Shown: positions 53,262 through 63,807 of the stretch, piece after piece | Layout: each line of letters begins with the position of its first letter | Numbering within the stretch: the stretch's first letter is position 1 | Assembly: GCA_947652605.1 (NCBI GenBank) | Contig: OX393577.1 | Coordinates: 48,645,494 to 48,709,493 of the forward strand | Length of the DNA stretch: 64,000 nt | DNA from: Elmis aenea | Lineage: Eukaryota; Arthropoda; Insecta; Coleoptera; Elmidae | Reading direction: 5' to 3' | Notes under the pieces: model-generated | Seen by the model: the letters and a program-made list of their open reading frames with translations, nothing else | What the model was told of the DNA's origin: nothing | The model's database searches: none | Program-made: the position numbers and the translations under genes

Positions 53262-53900
53262 TTACCGTTTATTCGGTACGCGACAAAGGTCCGTCACCTT
53301 GGCAGCACCACTTTCTTCAATCATAATAAAATTTATGCCATAATTTTTTGCTAATTTTGTGCTATTTTTTGCCGTAAAAATAAAATTTTGTGCCAACTCC
53401 AGAAAAAAGTTATAAACAATTTTCACTCGAGGTTGCCAAGGTGACGCGTAAGCACCACTTTCTCTGAATGGAAATTTGTTTATGCCATAATTTTTTGCTA
53501 ATTTTGTGCTATTTTTTGCCGTAAAAATAAAATTTTGTGCCAACTCCATAACGAAGTTATAAACAATTTTAACCCGGTGCTGCCAAGGTGACGCGTAAGC
53601 ACCACTTTCTCTGAATGAAAATTTGTTTTTGCCATAATTTTTTGCTAATTTTGTGCTATTTTTTGCCGTAAAAATAAAATTTTGTGCCAACTCCATAACG
53701 GAGTTATAAACAATTTTCACCCGGTGCTGCCAAGGTGACGCGTAAGCACCACTTCCTCCGAATGAAAATTTGTTTTTGCCATAATTTTTTGCTAATTTTG
53801 TGCTATTTTTTGCCGTAAAAATAAAATTTTGTGCCAACTTCATAACGAAGTTATAAACAATTTTCACCCGGTGCTTTCAACGTCAAGCTTAAGCACCATT
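53262..53900. repeat. 147-bp tandem array, about 4.3 copies
   Basis: The block GCCATAATTTTTTGCTAATT occurs at 53337, 53484, 53631 and 53778, exactly 147 bp apart each time. Each unit also has TTTTGTGCCAACTCC, the AACAATTTTCAC segment and GCCAAGGTGACGCGTAAGC. Units differ at a few positions with no indels. Because 147 is a multiple of 3, a 201-codon frame stays open on the - strand (53262-53867). That frame is likely a by-product of the period: it lacks any domain. Confidence 0.95.
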
Positions 53901-55695
53901 TTTTATTAATTAAATTAGGTGTTATTATGTTGTACTTATTTTTTTAAACTCGAGGACGAAGTCATAAACAATACTTTAACTGTAAAACCATATTACATTT
54001 CAGTCAATATTTTATCGTCATTGCCGTAAGTTTTAAATTGTTTAATAATTAAAAAAAATACTAAATAGCATTTTACAATGCAAAACTATACGAGACAATT
54101 TTTAGTACATTAAACACATGTTAGAAAGCAAATAATCAGTAAATTATAGTTGCTAAAAAAATACTATAAAACGTAACGAAACATACTACAAGAAAAATAC
54201 TTTATAACATTGCCAACTTGACAAATATTAATTTTAGTCGAAGAACACCCGGATAGTTTTCCAAGTAAGATTAATTTATCTACAAGAAAATGTAAAAACA
54301 TAGCGTTTTTTTATTAAAAACTTTATTTATGCTTAAAATATTTCTTAATGGGCTAAATAAAGCAAACGCCAGAGCAATTGATTTTTGATACGATAAAACT
54401 CAAAAATTTTTGATAATTTTTTTTTTTATAGAATCTAAAAAGTGAAGATTATGCAGCGTATTGTATTTAAAGTAAAAAGTTGATACGCAAAAATAAAACA
54501 TTCGGCATAGCTAAAAATAATTTTAGGTTATGGAACTCAAACTCTTCAACAAATGTTAAATATTCTTTTTATTCTTTTAAGCCAGATATAACAGAAATAC
54601 ACAATAGGTGGACAACCTGTATAATTTAAGATCCATACATTGTATGTATATTATATGTATATAATATGAAAGTTGCTGATGTAGAGCTGTTTCAGGTCGT
54701 GAGTTTGTATACAGGGTGTGTCCCGATTATCGTAAACAGCATAGGGATCTTGTAAACGGTAAGAGATACAGAGTTGGTTAACCGAGTGAAAATGATGTGT
54801 GATTAAAGAGCAACTATTCTGTGAAAAAAATCTAGAAAAAAAAAAGGTTTGCGCTATTCATAAAAAATGTACGTTTTCGATTTTTTACCTATAACTTGCT
54901 TATTTGAAATCATACTCAAAATATTTTTTAACATTAGGAGGACACTTTTTTGGGTATATTTGAAATTTGTTAATAAATTATACACTATTTTAATTTGTTT
55001 TTGTTATTTTAACATCAACTTTCTTATTTTAACGCTTTCCATACTAACGGGGACAATATACCCCAGACAAATGTTTATGAATACTGCTGGGCTAATTACT
55101 CCCAATATAGCTGTAATATAGCCAGTTCAGTCTTTTCAGTGCGTGCGAATATAAGTACCCGTTGTTTTTTCCGCTAATTTAGCTATAATCTCAAATTTGC
55201 TATATTTCTGGTTCACTTTCTGATAAACTTCACGAGTGTTGGGATATGTAATACCCATTTAAAATATCTAATGGGACTGTAATAAATCCCATAATCAAAA
55301 GTAAAATTAGATTTTTTTTTAAAATATGGCTATATTGAAATCTTGTATAATACACTAACTTATATTAACACAAAAACCATAAGAATAAGCAAATTTCACA
55401 TTCCGCTTAGAAAAAAAAAATCCGTCTTGAAAGGGTACTTATAAGAGAAAATTAATAAAGTAAATAGTTCATATAATTACCTACTAACTAATGAAAGTTT
55501 GGAAAATGTAAAAAGAAAATTTGTTTCATAAACCGTAAACAGTAAAAAAAAAAACCTAAAGAAATAAAATTAAGATACTCGAGACTCGAGCTCTGCAACT
55601 TATTAACATAAAAAATACTGTTCTTTCACAGACTGACATAAAAAGTTTAAGAGCTAAATTTTAGAAAAACAAATTACATATTAAATTAATGTATG
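53901..55695. other. No gene seen; one isolated CAGGGTGTGTCCCG terminus
   Basis: AT-rich sequence up to the assembly gap. A TA-CAGGGTGTGTCCCGATTATC terminus occurs at about 54713, followed by AAACGGTAAGAGATACAG, which resembles the arm of the element at 38244; its partner was not found. Confidence 0.45.
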
Positions 55696-55895
55696 NNNNN
55701 NNNNNNNNNNNNNNNNNNNNNNNNNNNNNNNNNNNNNNNNNNNNNNNNNNNNNNNNNNNNNNNNNNNNNNNNNNNNNNNNNNNNNNNNNNNNNNNNNNNN
55801 NNNNNNNNNNNNNNNNNNNNNNNNNNNNNNNNNNNNNNNNNNNNNNNNNNNNNNNNNNNNNNNNNNNNNNNNNNNNNNNNNNNNNNNNNNNNNNN
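55696..55895. other. Assembly gap, 200 unknown bases
   Basis: A run of exactly 200 N. The round length suggests a placeholder, so the real distance is unknown. Confidence 0.99.
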
Positions 55896-56278
55896 AATAT
55901 GAACAAATAAACTACTTTCAAAACGTATATTTAATATAAAATGATCCTATATTGCGCAAATTAACAGTAATTTCCACAGAATACGTAATTTCTTTACTTC
56001 TCTCGTGCAGTTGATCGAGCATCCGCAGCGCCACCTACATTTCATTTTAGTTCCCAATAGCATTGCAAAAAAATATGTGGCTTTGATAATACAGAAAACT
56101 GTTTTTTGCGTTTATCTCAAAAGTGTCTTTTATGCAAATAAAGAGTTTTGCATTTAGGGGGCTCATTATCTTTCTTTTGATTATACAAATTTTAATGTAC
56201 GATATAATTTTTCAAAATTAATAAAGAATATTTACCAATATTTACAAAACAATCTTCTAATTCCTGTGTTAATCCGAG
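55896..56278. other. Sequence after the gap, nothing recognised
   Basis: No gene or repeat recognised. Confidence 0.5.
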
Positions 56279-56636
56279 CAGGGGTTTGGAGCGGAGCAGT
56301 GGAGCAATGCGTTTTTGCCCGGAGCAGGAGCGGAGTCCGGAGCAAATAATTTTGATTGCTCCACTGTTCCAGTTTATTATGTACGATTTAAAAAAAAACT
56401 ACTTTTTTCTTTTTTTCAACGTTTGAAGATCAATAAATTGTTTTTTCAAACATTTATTTAACTTCACTTGTTTGTTAGGGTCAAATATTGTTATTTTTGA
56501 CCATATTTTACATATCCGATCAAATTAAAACTTTTTTTTTATGTTAACAATATTTGGAGCATGGAGCAGAGTTGGAGCGGAGCTGGAGCGGAGCTGGAGC
56601 GGAGCAATTAAAAAATTGGACTGCTCCAAACCCCTG
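56279..56636. mobile_element. hAT-like MITE rich in GGAGC motifs
   Basis: Starts CAGGGGTTTGGAGCGGAGCA and ends GACTGCTCCAAACCCCTG. GGAGCGGAGC-type repeats fill both ends (56291-56345 and 56560-56605). A clean 8-bp duplication was not seen, so the hAT assignment rests on the CAGGGG...CCCCTG ends. Confidence 0.7.
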
Positions 56637-57273
56637 ATACATGAGCGTGCAAAAACTTTTAAAAACGCTAGTTAAACAATTGACTTATAAAATAATCTTG
56701 CTATAGGGGACAAGCTCGTTTAAAGTAAGCTAACCCATTTTAAATTGGCTATAACTTAATAAGCGGATGTGGGTACCAGCAAACATTTGCATGGTACAAT
56801 CCGGTACAAATCTATGATTATGTTGTCGTTTTTATTTTCCAAAGAGGGGTTAACTTAACGGATCTAATAAAATGTGATTTAAAAATATTGAAATTTATCT
56901 GAGAAGCAGTAAGTAGCAAATGCACATATTAAACAATTTATGTCTCTCGTGTTCGACTTATGATACATTTTATTGCTGTTGACCCATACTGTATTTTAGA
57001 GTAATATTTTTTGCCCGTGCTACTTCTCCTTTTTCTTCCAAATGCGTATAAGGTTTGATGTTTGCGCATCCAGAACAAATTTCGCCGCAGAGTATTCTTG
57101 ACAAGCTGTTAGTAAATATTTACATCTACAACGTGTTGTGGTAAAAATCAAACTGTAGCCATATGTACCATACATTAAATTAGGTCAATAAAACTAATTT
57201 TCCGTTATGCAAAAGTAAATGTTACATAATTGTAACAATTTATTTTTATTTGCTTCAAAGGTATACAGATTTA
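56637..57273. other. Sequence downstream of the protease homologue, nothing recognised
   Basis: No second gene recognised. An AATAAA on the - strand (TTTATT at 57241-57246) lies about 30 bp past the stop codon of the protease homologue and could be its polyadenylation signal. Confidence 0.45.
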
Positions 57274-57811
57274 TTAAAACGTATTAATACGGATCCAATC
57301 ATAATATGATTTAACGCGTGTAAAAACACCTGGCCATATTTCATTACAACTTTCATCAATCCAAGTTACGATTCCAGCCAATTCCCCATTACAAACGAAT
57401 GGTCCTCCAGAGTCACCTCTACAAAATCCTGGTTCACCTTTAAATATAGTACTACACAAATCACTTTCGATAACCTTGAAGATTTTTTGACATTTGGCGT
57501 TGCTTATAGTTGTCAAATTTATGAATTGCAGGTCGTTAGTAAAGTATTCACCATTATGAATTCCACCCCATCCGTAGAGGGTGCACACTTCGTTTTCTGT
57601 CACGAAAGATTCTCTTAAAGCAATAGGTTGAACTGTGGCAGTGAAAACGATAGGTCTACATGTACGTAAAAGAGCAATGTTATTAGTATAATTTGATGAA
57701 TTTTCATAAAGGTAGTGTTTTCGGATAGCACAGATTTCATAAAATGCTGCTCCACAAGTATTACTTAAGCTTTTGGTACCAGCGACAATGTGTAAATATT
57801 CTGGAACATAT
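57274..57811 (-). CDS. Serine protease homologue, last exon (catalytic Asp replaced)
   Basis: The exon starts with the base that completes an Ile codon split with the upstream exon and ends at a stop. It covers the second half of a chymotrypsin-fold (S1) domain: YVPEYLHIVAGTKSL, then NYTNNIALLRT, TLYGWGGIHNGEYFTNDLQF, KCQKIF, GFCRGDSGGPFVCNG and a terminal YYDWIRINTF. The serine motif GDSGGP is intact. The catalytic Asp, which should be the first residue of DIALL, is Asn (NNIALL). With the His loss in the upstream exon, no protease activity is expected. Inactive homologues of this type act as cofactors or binding proteins in insect immune and developmental cascades; which role applies cannot be told. 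It lies on the opposite strand to the polycystin gene. Confidence 0.9.
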
Positions 57812-58129
57812 CTGGAAACATTTAAATATTTTGTAAGCGTTAACATTAAAATATTCAGCTAGATAAACACAATTAACTTAATGTTTTCTAATCGAGTTAA
57901 TAATATTATGATTTAAAATTTTAATTAATTTAATAGTCTTATTGCTATTTATTAAAAAGAATATTTTATTGTCTTGATATAGATTTATAAAATATAATAA
58001 GTACCAAACAACGAAACAACTAACAACAGCATTCGGTTAATTGGACTACTGAAGAATCTAGTGTTGTTGAAGTTTTAAAACTTTAAGAATATTTTTACCA
58101 TGTTAAAACATTAATTAAAAAATAATTAC

Positions 58130-58319
58130 ATGAATGGATGTATGCAAACTGCTGCTGTGAGAATCCATCTGTCGGAAATAATTGTACCTCCACAATAATG
58201 ATGATTGTCCGGTGTCTGTATAGAAACAATATACCGTGTGGAGGTATCTTGCTGTACAGTAGAAGCCCTGAGAATTGGACTTTCTATACCAGTATCATTG
58301 TGAGACTGAGCAGGTCCAG
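58130..58319 (-). CDS. Serine protease homologue, upstream exon (catalytic His replaced)
   Basis: Bounded by a TTCTCTAG acceptor and an AT/GTAATT donor on the - strand; the two-base phase matches the next exon. It reads GPAQSHNDTGIESPILRAS, TVQQDTSTRYIVSIQT and CGGTIISDRWILTAAVCIHP. In active enzymes the last block is LTAAHC; here the His is Val (TAAVC). The usual RIVGG activation motif is also absent, replaced by SPILRAS. The exon with a signal peptide should be further upstream (beyond 58330) and was not identified. Confidence 0.88.
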
Positions 58320-58591
58320 CTAGAGAACATTTCCGTGATTTGTTTAAAATGAAACACTTTTTTCAGCATGAATTAATTTTTTAATTGCGATATATTAAAC
58401 AAAAAAAATTCAATTAATATTACAAACATATACACACTTTGTGCGGGTAGCGCGCAAAAGTAACTGGCAGGTATAGCGGGCAAAAAAACTTACGTGGTTA
58501 AATTTTTAATTTTAATGTTTGTAACTAATACATATTTTTGATTAAAATTGGAAAGCCTGTTCCGCACTACAATGTCGATTGTAGAAGCGCT

Positions 58592-58740
58592 GTTCCAGCA
58601 GGGCCATGTACAATCCATCGAACGGTCAGGAGCATGCGTATTATCGATATAGCGTGCCATGAGAGCCTATAATTGCACGCTATATCGATACTACGCATGC
58701 TCCTGACCGTTCGTTGGTCGTACATGGCCCTGCTGGAACA
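58592..58740. repeat. 149-bp palindromic MITE
   Basis: TGTTCCAGCAGGGCCATGTA at 58592 is mirrored by TACATGGCCCTGCTGGAACA ending at 58740; further in, GAACGGTCAGGAGCATGCGT and ATCGATATAGCGTGC are mirrored too. Arms are about 68 bp with a 10-15 bp loop, with a few mismatches. Confidence 0.85.
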
Positions 58741-58889
58741 AACCGATAATCAAAAAGGAATAAATAGACATTGACTTCTTTAGAGGTCAGGGAGAAATAA
58801 AGTTTCTACAGGAATTTTCTTGTTAGAGACGTATTCTGGTAGATTTATTTAGTAAATTTTCACATAATAATTAATTTTAGGGTCAAAAG

Positions 58890-60001
58890 ATCTGCAGCCC
58901 CATTCAAAAAGTCTGCAGCAATTGGAGAAGTTTTTTATTATCGATTTCTCAGAATATTTTATTCTTGATAAAAGTTAATGAAACAAATTTTAAGATGGAA
59001 AAAAATTAATTCACACTAGATTTTAACTATTTCAAAAATATTCGCAACAGTAAAGTGCCCTTATTTTACAACTTACAAAAAAATCCATGGGAAAAAATTG
59101 TTTAGAAATTAAAAATATGACAATACGAAATTTAACGTTATAATTTCATTTTCGAATTTTATTGTAGTGTCGACATTTAAAAAGTTTGCAACTAATAAAT
59201 AAGTTTTTTATTATATATGATCGGAAAATGTTATTCTTGAGAAAAGTTGGTGCATGGTCTAAAACTTATTTTGGGTATAAAAAAGCTCGGTAAAAGTTCA
59301 TACAACACCAGCCTTTAGCGATTTTAGAACAATTCGCAAGATTAAAGTGCTCTTATGTAAAGAGGTAAAAAAAATCAACGGGAAACGATAATTTATTTAA
59401 TATTATTTTTTATTGTAAAAAACTTGTTTAAACTTTTAAAATTTTTAAAATAAAGGCACTTTACACTTCCGAATAATTCTAAAATCGTTAAAATCTAGTT
59501 TTATATGAATTTATATGGATTTTTTTTTAACTTAAAATTAGTTTTAGATCATGCACCAACTTTTCTCAAGAATAAAATTATTTGAGAAAACAATAATAAA
59601 AAACTTTCCCATTTGCTACTTTTTGGATGTTAAAATTACTACAAAAATAAAAATTGTAATTTTAACGACAATTTTCACCTTTGGTCGTATTTTTGAATTC
59701 TAAACAATCTTTCTCTGCGAAGTTTTTTTTATAACTCTTATAATGAGGCAACTCTACTCTTGTGAATATTTCTGAAATCGCTAAAATCTAATATCGTATG
59801 AATTTTTAAGAATTTTTTTTCTTCTTAAAATTACGTTTACGTTACCCACCAATTTTTATTGCATTATTTTTGTGAAATTTGTTTACATCTTATAATTAGT
59901 TTAGGTCATCCTCCAACTTTTATCAGGAATAAAAGTTTCTGAGAAATTTTTGGTAAAAAACTTTTTCAGTTATTGATAGCTACTTTTAGAATGACGCTGT
60001 A
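58890..60001. mobile_element. Degenerate inverted-repeat element
   Basis: CATTCAAAAAGTCTGCAGCA near 58896 with GTTTTTTATTATCGATTTCTC is mirrored near 59920-59998 (GAGAAATTTTTGGTAAAAAAC and TTTTAGAATGACGCTGTA). The inner GTTTTTTATTATATATGATCG and AGAAAAGTTGGTGCATG (59190-59255) are mirrored at 59560-59620. So it has two nested inverted repeats of one sequence type. Confidence 0.6.
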
Positions 60002-60039
60002 TAGAAGGTAAAGTGCAGGGTGAATAAAGCATAAATTAG

Positions 60040-60660
60040 TTGTAAAAAAAAGTCGATTTTCTTAAAAAAATCATTAAAAATAAAAAAATCGTGATTTTTA
60101 AAATTTAAATCAATGATTTTTTATTTTTTAAATAAAAATCAAATTTTACCCAACCCTCCAAAAAAACACTTTTTTCTTGATAATTCCAAAACCGGAATTC
60201 ATAAAATACATATTTTGAAAACGGTTTTGAACATTTTTGACAATTTAACCGTTTCTCTATCTGGAATATTAAGCGAGATACCCATGTTACTCCATCGAAT
60301 TTGTACAACTCAGGAATTTTTCTTTCGGCAACCAATTTTTCTTTTTAATGTGTCGATTCTGTGTCGCTGTCGTAAAATCGTAAAATTTTAAGATACGAGT
60401 AAATCGTTAATTGTGGAGTTATAGATTTACGATAATGTCAATTCTAAGCAAACCTCTATAACCTTGATCGTAGGAAAATATGGTTACGATAAGCAACTAT
60501 GATGCAACTTCACACACATTGTAATATACCATTTGACAACAGTGCAAAAGCGGTAAAAATTCCCAAACTTAAATCGTAGAGACTCAGTTCGTATAGACCA
60601 GTCAAGGGGTTAATTTTTGTGATTATTAATTTTCAAAAGAATATTTTTTGGTTTTTTTAT
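60040..60660. other. AT-rich sequence with inverted-repeat traces, no gene
   Basis: AAATCATTAAAAATAAAAAAATC-type sequence at 60040-60145 resembles the interior of the MITE starting at 63572. From about 60360, GTCGTAAAATCGTAAAATTT and ACCTTGATCGTAGG are echoed in inverse near 61390-61430. No coding. Confidence 0.35.
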
Positions 60661-60754
60661 GTCTGTGTAAGTGGTTGCCATATAAAGCTTTTAGTGGGTC
60701 AAAAAAGTTGATGCGACAGTTCGATGGCATGTCCATCCGGAGCTTACTATGATC

Positions 60755-61130
60755 GATGTTTGAAGGTAACGAAGAAGTCTTTCAAGGTCGTCGACAATGA
60801 CCGGAGGGTGTTGCCGAAGAAGTCTTTCAAGGCCGTCGACAATGACCAGAGGGTGGTTGCTGAAGGAGTCTTTGAAATGTTTGAGAGTGTGGTTTTTGGG
60901 GTTGCCGAAGAAGTCGTCCGGGGGTGGTGGACATTTCAAAGACTTCTTCAGCAACCACTACGACCACCGACTTCCTCGGCAACCCCTCTGTTGAAAAACT
61001 ACCCCACTCCCAGCAAACATTTCAAAGACTCCTTCGGCAACCACCCCCTTTCGATGTCGTAGGGATGAGAAGTCTTTGAAATGTCCGATACTTTGAAGGG
61101 TGGGGGTTTGCCGAAGAGGTTTTTCAAATG
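60755..61130. repeat. GC-richer region of inverted and direct GAAGTCTTTCAA repeats
   Basis: AAGAAGTCTTTCAAGG and GTCGTCGACAATGACC each occur twice as direct repeats (60770-60850). TTTGAAATG/CATTTCAAAGACT and GGTTGCCGAAG/CTTCGGCAACC occur in both orientations up to 61120. It is unlike its surroundings in composition. No protein or element type was recognised. Confidence 0.6.
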
Positions 61131-61691
61131 TATGACTATAGGCGGTCTGTTATGTGTGCCACCAGTAACTAGTTCTTGGAAATGTCAACCAGAACAACAT
61201 GAATTAATCTTCCTCTAATAATAGTCCAGTTATTAAATTCAGCTCCATATTATCACTTAAAACCGCTTAAAATCATCTTACGAGGTTATGTTCAATAAAG
61301 TCAAGGGCACTCGTAAAATATTTTCAATTATTTCCGATATCGCAAATACTTACGATGTCGTAGAAGCGCAGAGAATAGCAGATATCGTAAATAATCAAGG
61401 TTACGATTTTACGATCGCTATGATATTACACAGAATCGACCCATTAATATACTATTATGTATGTAGGGTAACTAGATTGTTTCACCAGAAAGCGGGTAAA
61501 TAGGTTTATTTATACATTTAAAAAAAATGTGTCACACAAAAATGTATTTGTTTGCATTCACTATACATCACAATGTACTTACGGCTGTCCCACAAGGTAT
61601 GCCTTCGCAAATTTTTGCATAAATTGAATGTTTGCGACCGAAATAAAACATTTTTAAGGATAATCTTTTACTAAATGTCTAGCTTCATATA

Positions 61692-61737
61692 CAGGGTGTC
61701 CAGAATTCGACGCTCGCTATTGAGAACTTTTAACTAT
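61692..61737. mobile_element. Element terminus (CAGGGTGTCCAGAATTCGAC) abutting hAT sequence
   Basis: TA-CAGGGTGTCCAGAATTCGAC at 61692 is one end of a TA-targeted element; after about 45 bp the sequence changes to hAT transposase coding. It is likely a chance junction that gives the following reading frame its ATG (61675). Confidence 0.5.
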
Positions 61738-62643
61738 TCTAACGATTCGTTAATTGCTTCATCAGTTCACACGGGATCGCAAAGTTTTTTAATCAACGCA
61801 GAACAGGGAGGAACAGAGAAGAAAACCGCAGAATATTGCGTTAAAGTAGCAGAAAATTCATTGGAACACCTAAGGACATACTATGGAAAAGAAGTATTCG
61901 CGTGCTGTACAGATAACGAGAATAAAATGAAAAAAATGAAAGAAATATTAGAGGATCGGCATGGTATAATAACTTATGGATGTTCAGCACATCTTCTAAA
62001 TTTACTGTATAAGGACATGAACCCAGTATCTGTTACGAAGTACGTAGTGGAGATCCACAAATACTTTAGAAATCACCATCAACCACGGGCATGGCTCAGA
62101 GAAAAAAACGGCCTTACGCCCGCATTACCAAGTGAACCTAGGTGGAATTCCTATGAAGAATCTTTAAACACATTTATTTCAAATTATCATTTGTATAACC
62201 AAATTAGATCTGAACATTATTCCGAATGCGATAATAACATTTATAAAATACTAAATAATGGTGGATTGTATTCGGATGCCTGCAATATTTTACAGATGTT
62301 TTCAATCTTATCAAAAGCTTTAGATGCATTACAAAATGACAATGTTTTTTTGTCTATTGCCGTTGAAATTTGGTATGGTTTAATAAATAATGAGATACTA
62401 TCAACGCCAAAAATCAAACCATTAATTAAAAAACGAATGCAGAGTGCATTAACACCGGCACATTACTTAGCAAATATTATGGACCCAAATTATTTGGGAA
62501 AATCACTAAGCAGCGAAGATGAACTCATTGCAGAAGAATGGCTGATGAAAAAACATCCAAATTTCCTGACTTATTTTTTAGCGTTTAAAATTCAAGTTAC
62601 TGATTACTTCCCAAAATCGATGTTTCACCGCGATGTGTTTTTT
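61738..62643 (+). pseudogene. hAT-family transposase, C-terminal part
   Basis: About 300 codons without a stop. It begins NDSLIASSVHTGSQSFLINA, then GGTEKKTAEYCVKVAENSLE, VFACCTDNENKMKKMKEILE and ITYGCSAHLLNLLYKDMNP. These match the catalytic-core region (DUF659-type: V--TDN--NM and Y-C-AH-LNLL) of hAT transposases. Then come RWNSYEESLNTFI and LTPAHYLANIMDPNYLG, typical of the later part. The amino-terminal BED finger and the dimerisation C-terminus are missing. The frame stops at 62643 and Jockey sequence follows from about 62677. I read it as a truncated copy; open frame suggests fairly recent decay. Confidence 0.85.
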
Positions 62644-62676
62644 TGAAGAAATTAAAAGGTTCTATGTTCTATGTGA

Positions 62677-62999
62677 AATACCAAGAACAGACTTATTGTG
62701 CATCCAAACAACCTAGCCACACACTTGGAAAACAACGATGAAATTAGAAGACTCAAACGTTTTAAACCATCGGACTTACCTAACAGGTTTGATTAGTTGT
62801 ACGCTTTGATACGTTCCACATCGTAATTAAATAATTAGGTAGATAATAGTACAAGGAAGAGAACCGTCAATGGACTGTTTGTTCACATCAAGTTTAGTTT
62901 AGGTTTAGTTTTAGTTTAGTTTAAGCTAACACAACATTTACTTGTTGTTCAAAAGCAACAGATTGTAAATAAACAGGGATTTCTAAAAAAAAAAAAAAA
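62677..62999 (+). mobile_element. Jockey 3' end with poly(A) tail (5'-truncated copy)
   Basis: From about 62678 the frame reads KNRLIVHPNNLATHLENNDE and IRRLKRFKPSDLPNRF, stop at about 62797, the carboxyl end of Jockey ORF2 (compare 6167-6290). A 190-bp 3' UTR follows, with GTTTAGTTTAGGTTTAGTTT repeats near 62890, and a run of 15 A at 62985-62999. Truncation at the 5' side and a poly(A) tail are the marks of target-primed insertion. It lies between hAT sequence on the left and BEL/Pao sequence on the right. Confidence 0.88.
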
Positions 63000-63571
63000 T
63001 CCTTTCAACACCATGATGTGGTAAGTAATATGTTGATGATACTGAATTGAAAGGATGATTTATTTTTGACATATGACCTAATTCTTTGTATTCATTTATG
63101 AAATTGCTTAAAATTAGGGCATTGGAAGAATTTGCGTTCTAAAGCATAAAATCGTTTCATATCATATTGGAGTGAATCACCTAAACAATCTACATTTTCC
63201 TTTAAAGGTAATTTGACCACGAAACGGCCTGTGTTATCTTTGTTTAAATTTTGAATAAAATGTTGTTCACATTCCATTTCCTCATCAGTTTTTGTGAGTG
63301 AAATATGAATCTCTTCGATTTCCCAAAATCGCTTTAATTGATTGTCAATGTCAACATCTGAATTTAAAATATGAAAACATTTTTGAGACGAATTGTATTG
63401 ATGTAATATGGGAATATGCCCCGTTATTATCCATCCCAATTTTGTATCTTGTAGAGTGGGCCCTTGGTTTAATTTGATTTGATTTTGATTTAATAGCTCA
63501 AAGAATATGCCTGCACCTAGAAGTATGTCAATTTGTGAGGGCTGATTAAACTTGGCATCAGCTAGTTTGAT
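63000..63571 (-). pseudogene. BEL/Pao retrotransposon fragment (protease end to start of RT)
   Basis: On the - strand: KLADAKFNQPSQIDILLGA, the protease-linked segment of BEL/Pao polyproteins, then TKLGWIITGHIP, FWEIEEIHIS, QNLNKDNTGRFVVKLPLKEN and MKRFYALERKFFQCP. After a frameshift near 63095 it continues NFINEYKELGHMSK and YYLPHHGVER, the beginning of the reverse transcriptase. Cut at the 5' side by a MITE at 63572 and at the 3' side by the Jockey tail. It is a different copy from 23757-31018 and opposite in orientation. Confidence 0.88.
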
Positions 63572-63700
63572 GCAGGGTTGAGCAGATTTAAATCAATTGA
63601 TTTAAATCAAGTGATTTTTTCAAAAAAATCATTGATTAAAATCAAGTGATTTTTTTAAATAAAAATATCAATTTAAATCACAGATTATATGAGTACAATA
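63572..63700. mobile_element. Left end of a hAT-like MITE (CAGGGTTGAGCAGATTTAAA)
   Basis: CAGGGTTGAGCAGATTTAAA is followed by repeats of TGATTTAAATCAA-type sequence. It interrupts the BEL/Pao fragment. The right end with CTCAACCCTG was not found before the window ends. Confidence 0.6.
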
Positions 63701-63807
63701 TAATATTAATTTATAATAAAACAAAATTTGATTACTACTAGTAATTAAATACACGAAATGGTGAATAAACCATATCAATTTGCTCATGTAAAGTAATATT
63801 CATTGTG

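Noticed and set aside
53262..53867. A 201-codon open frame on the - strand with a repeated 49-residue unit
   Set aside because: It is a consequence of a tandem repeat whose period is a multiple of three. No start context, domain or neighbouring exon supports a protein.
55661..55921. Reading frames across the run of N
   Set aside because: They consist of unknown bases in the assembly gap.
60691..61062. Overlapping open frames of 65-112 codons on both strands
   Set aside because: The region is a block of direct and inverted repeats, and frames on both strands stay open because of it; no recognisable protein.
61675..62646. A 323-codon host gene
   Set aside because: The first 20 codons are in a transposon terminus and the rest is a truncated hAT transposase followed by Jockey sequence.
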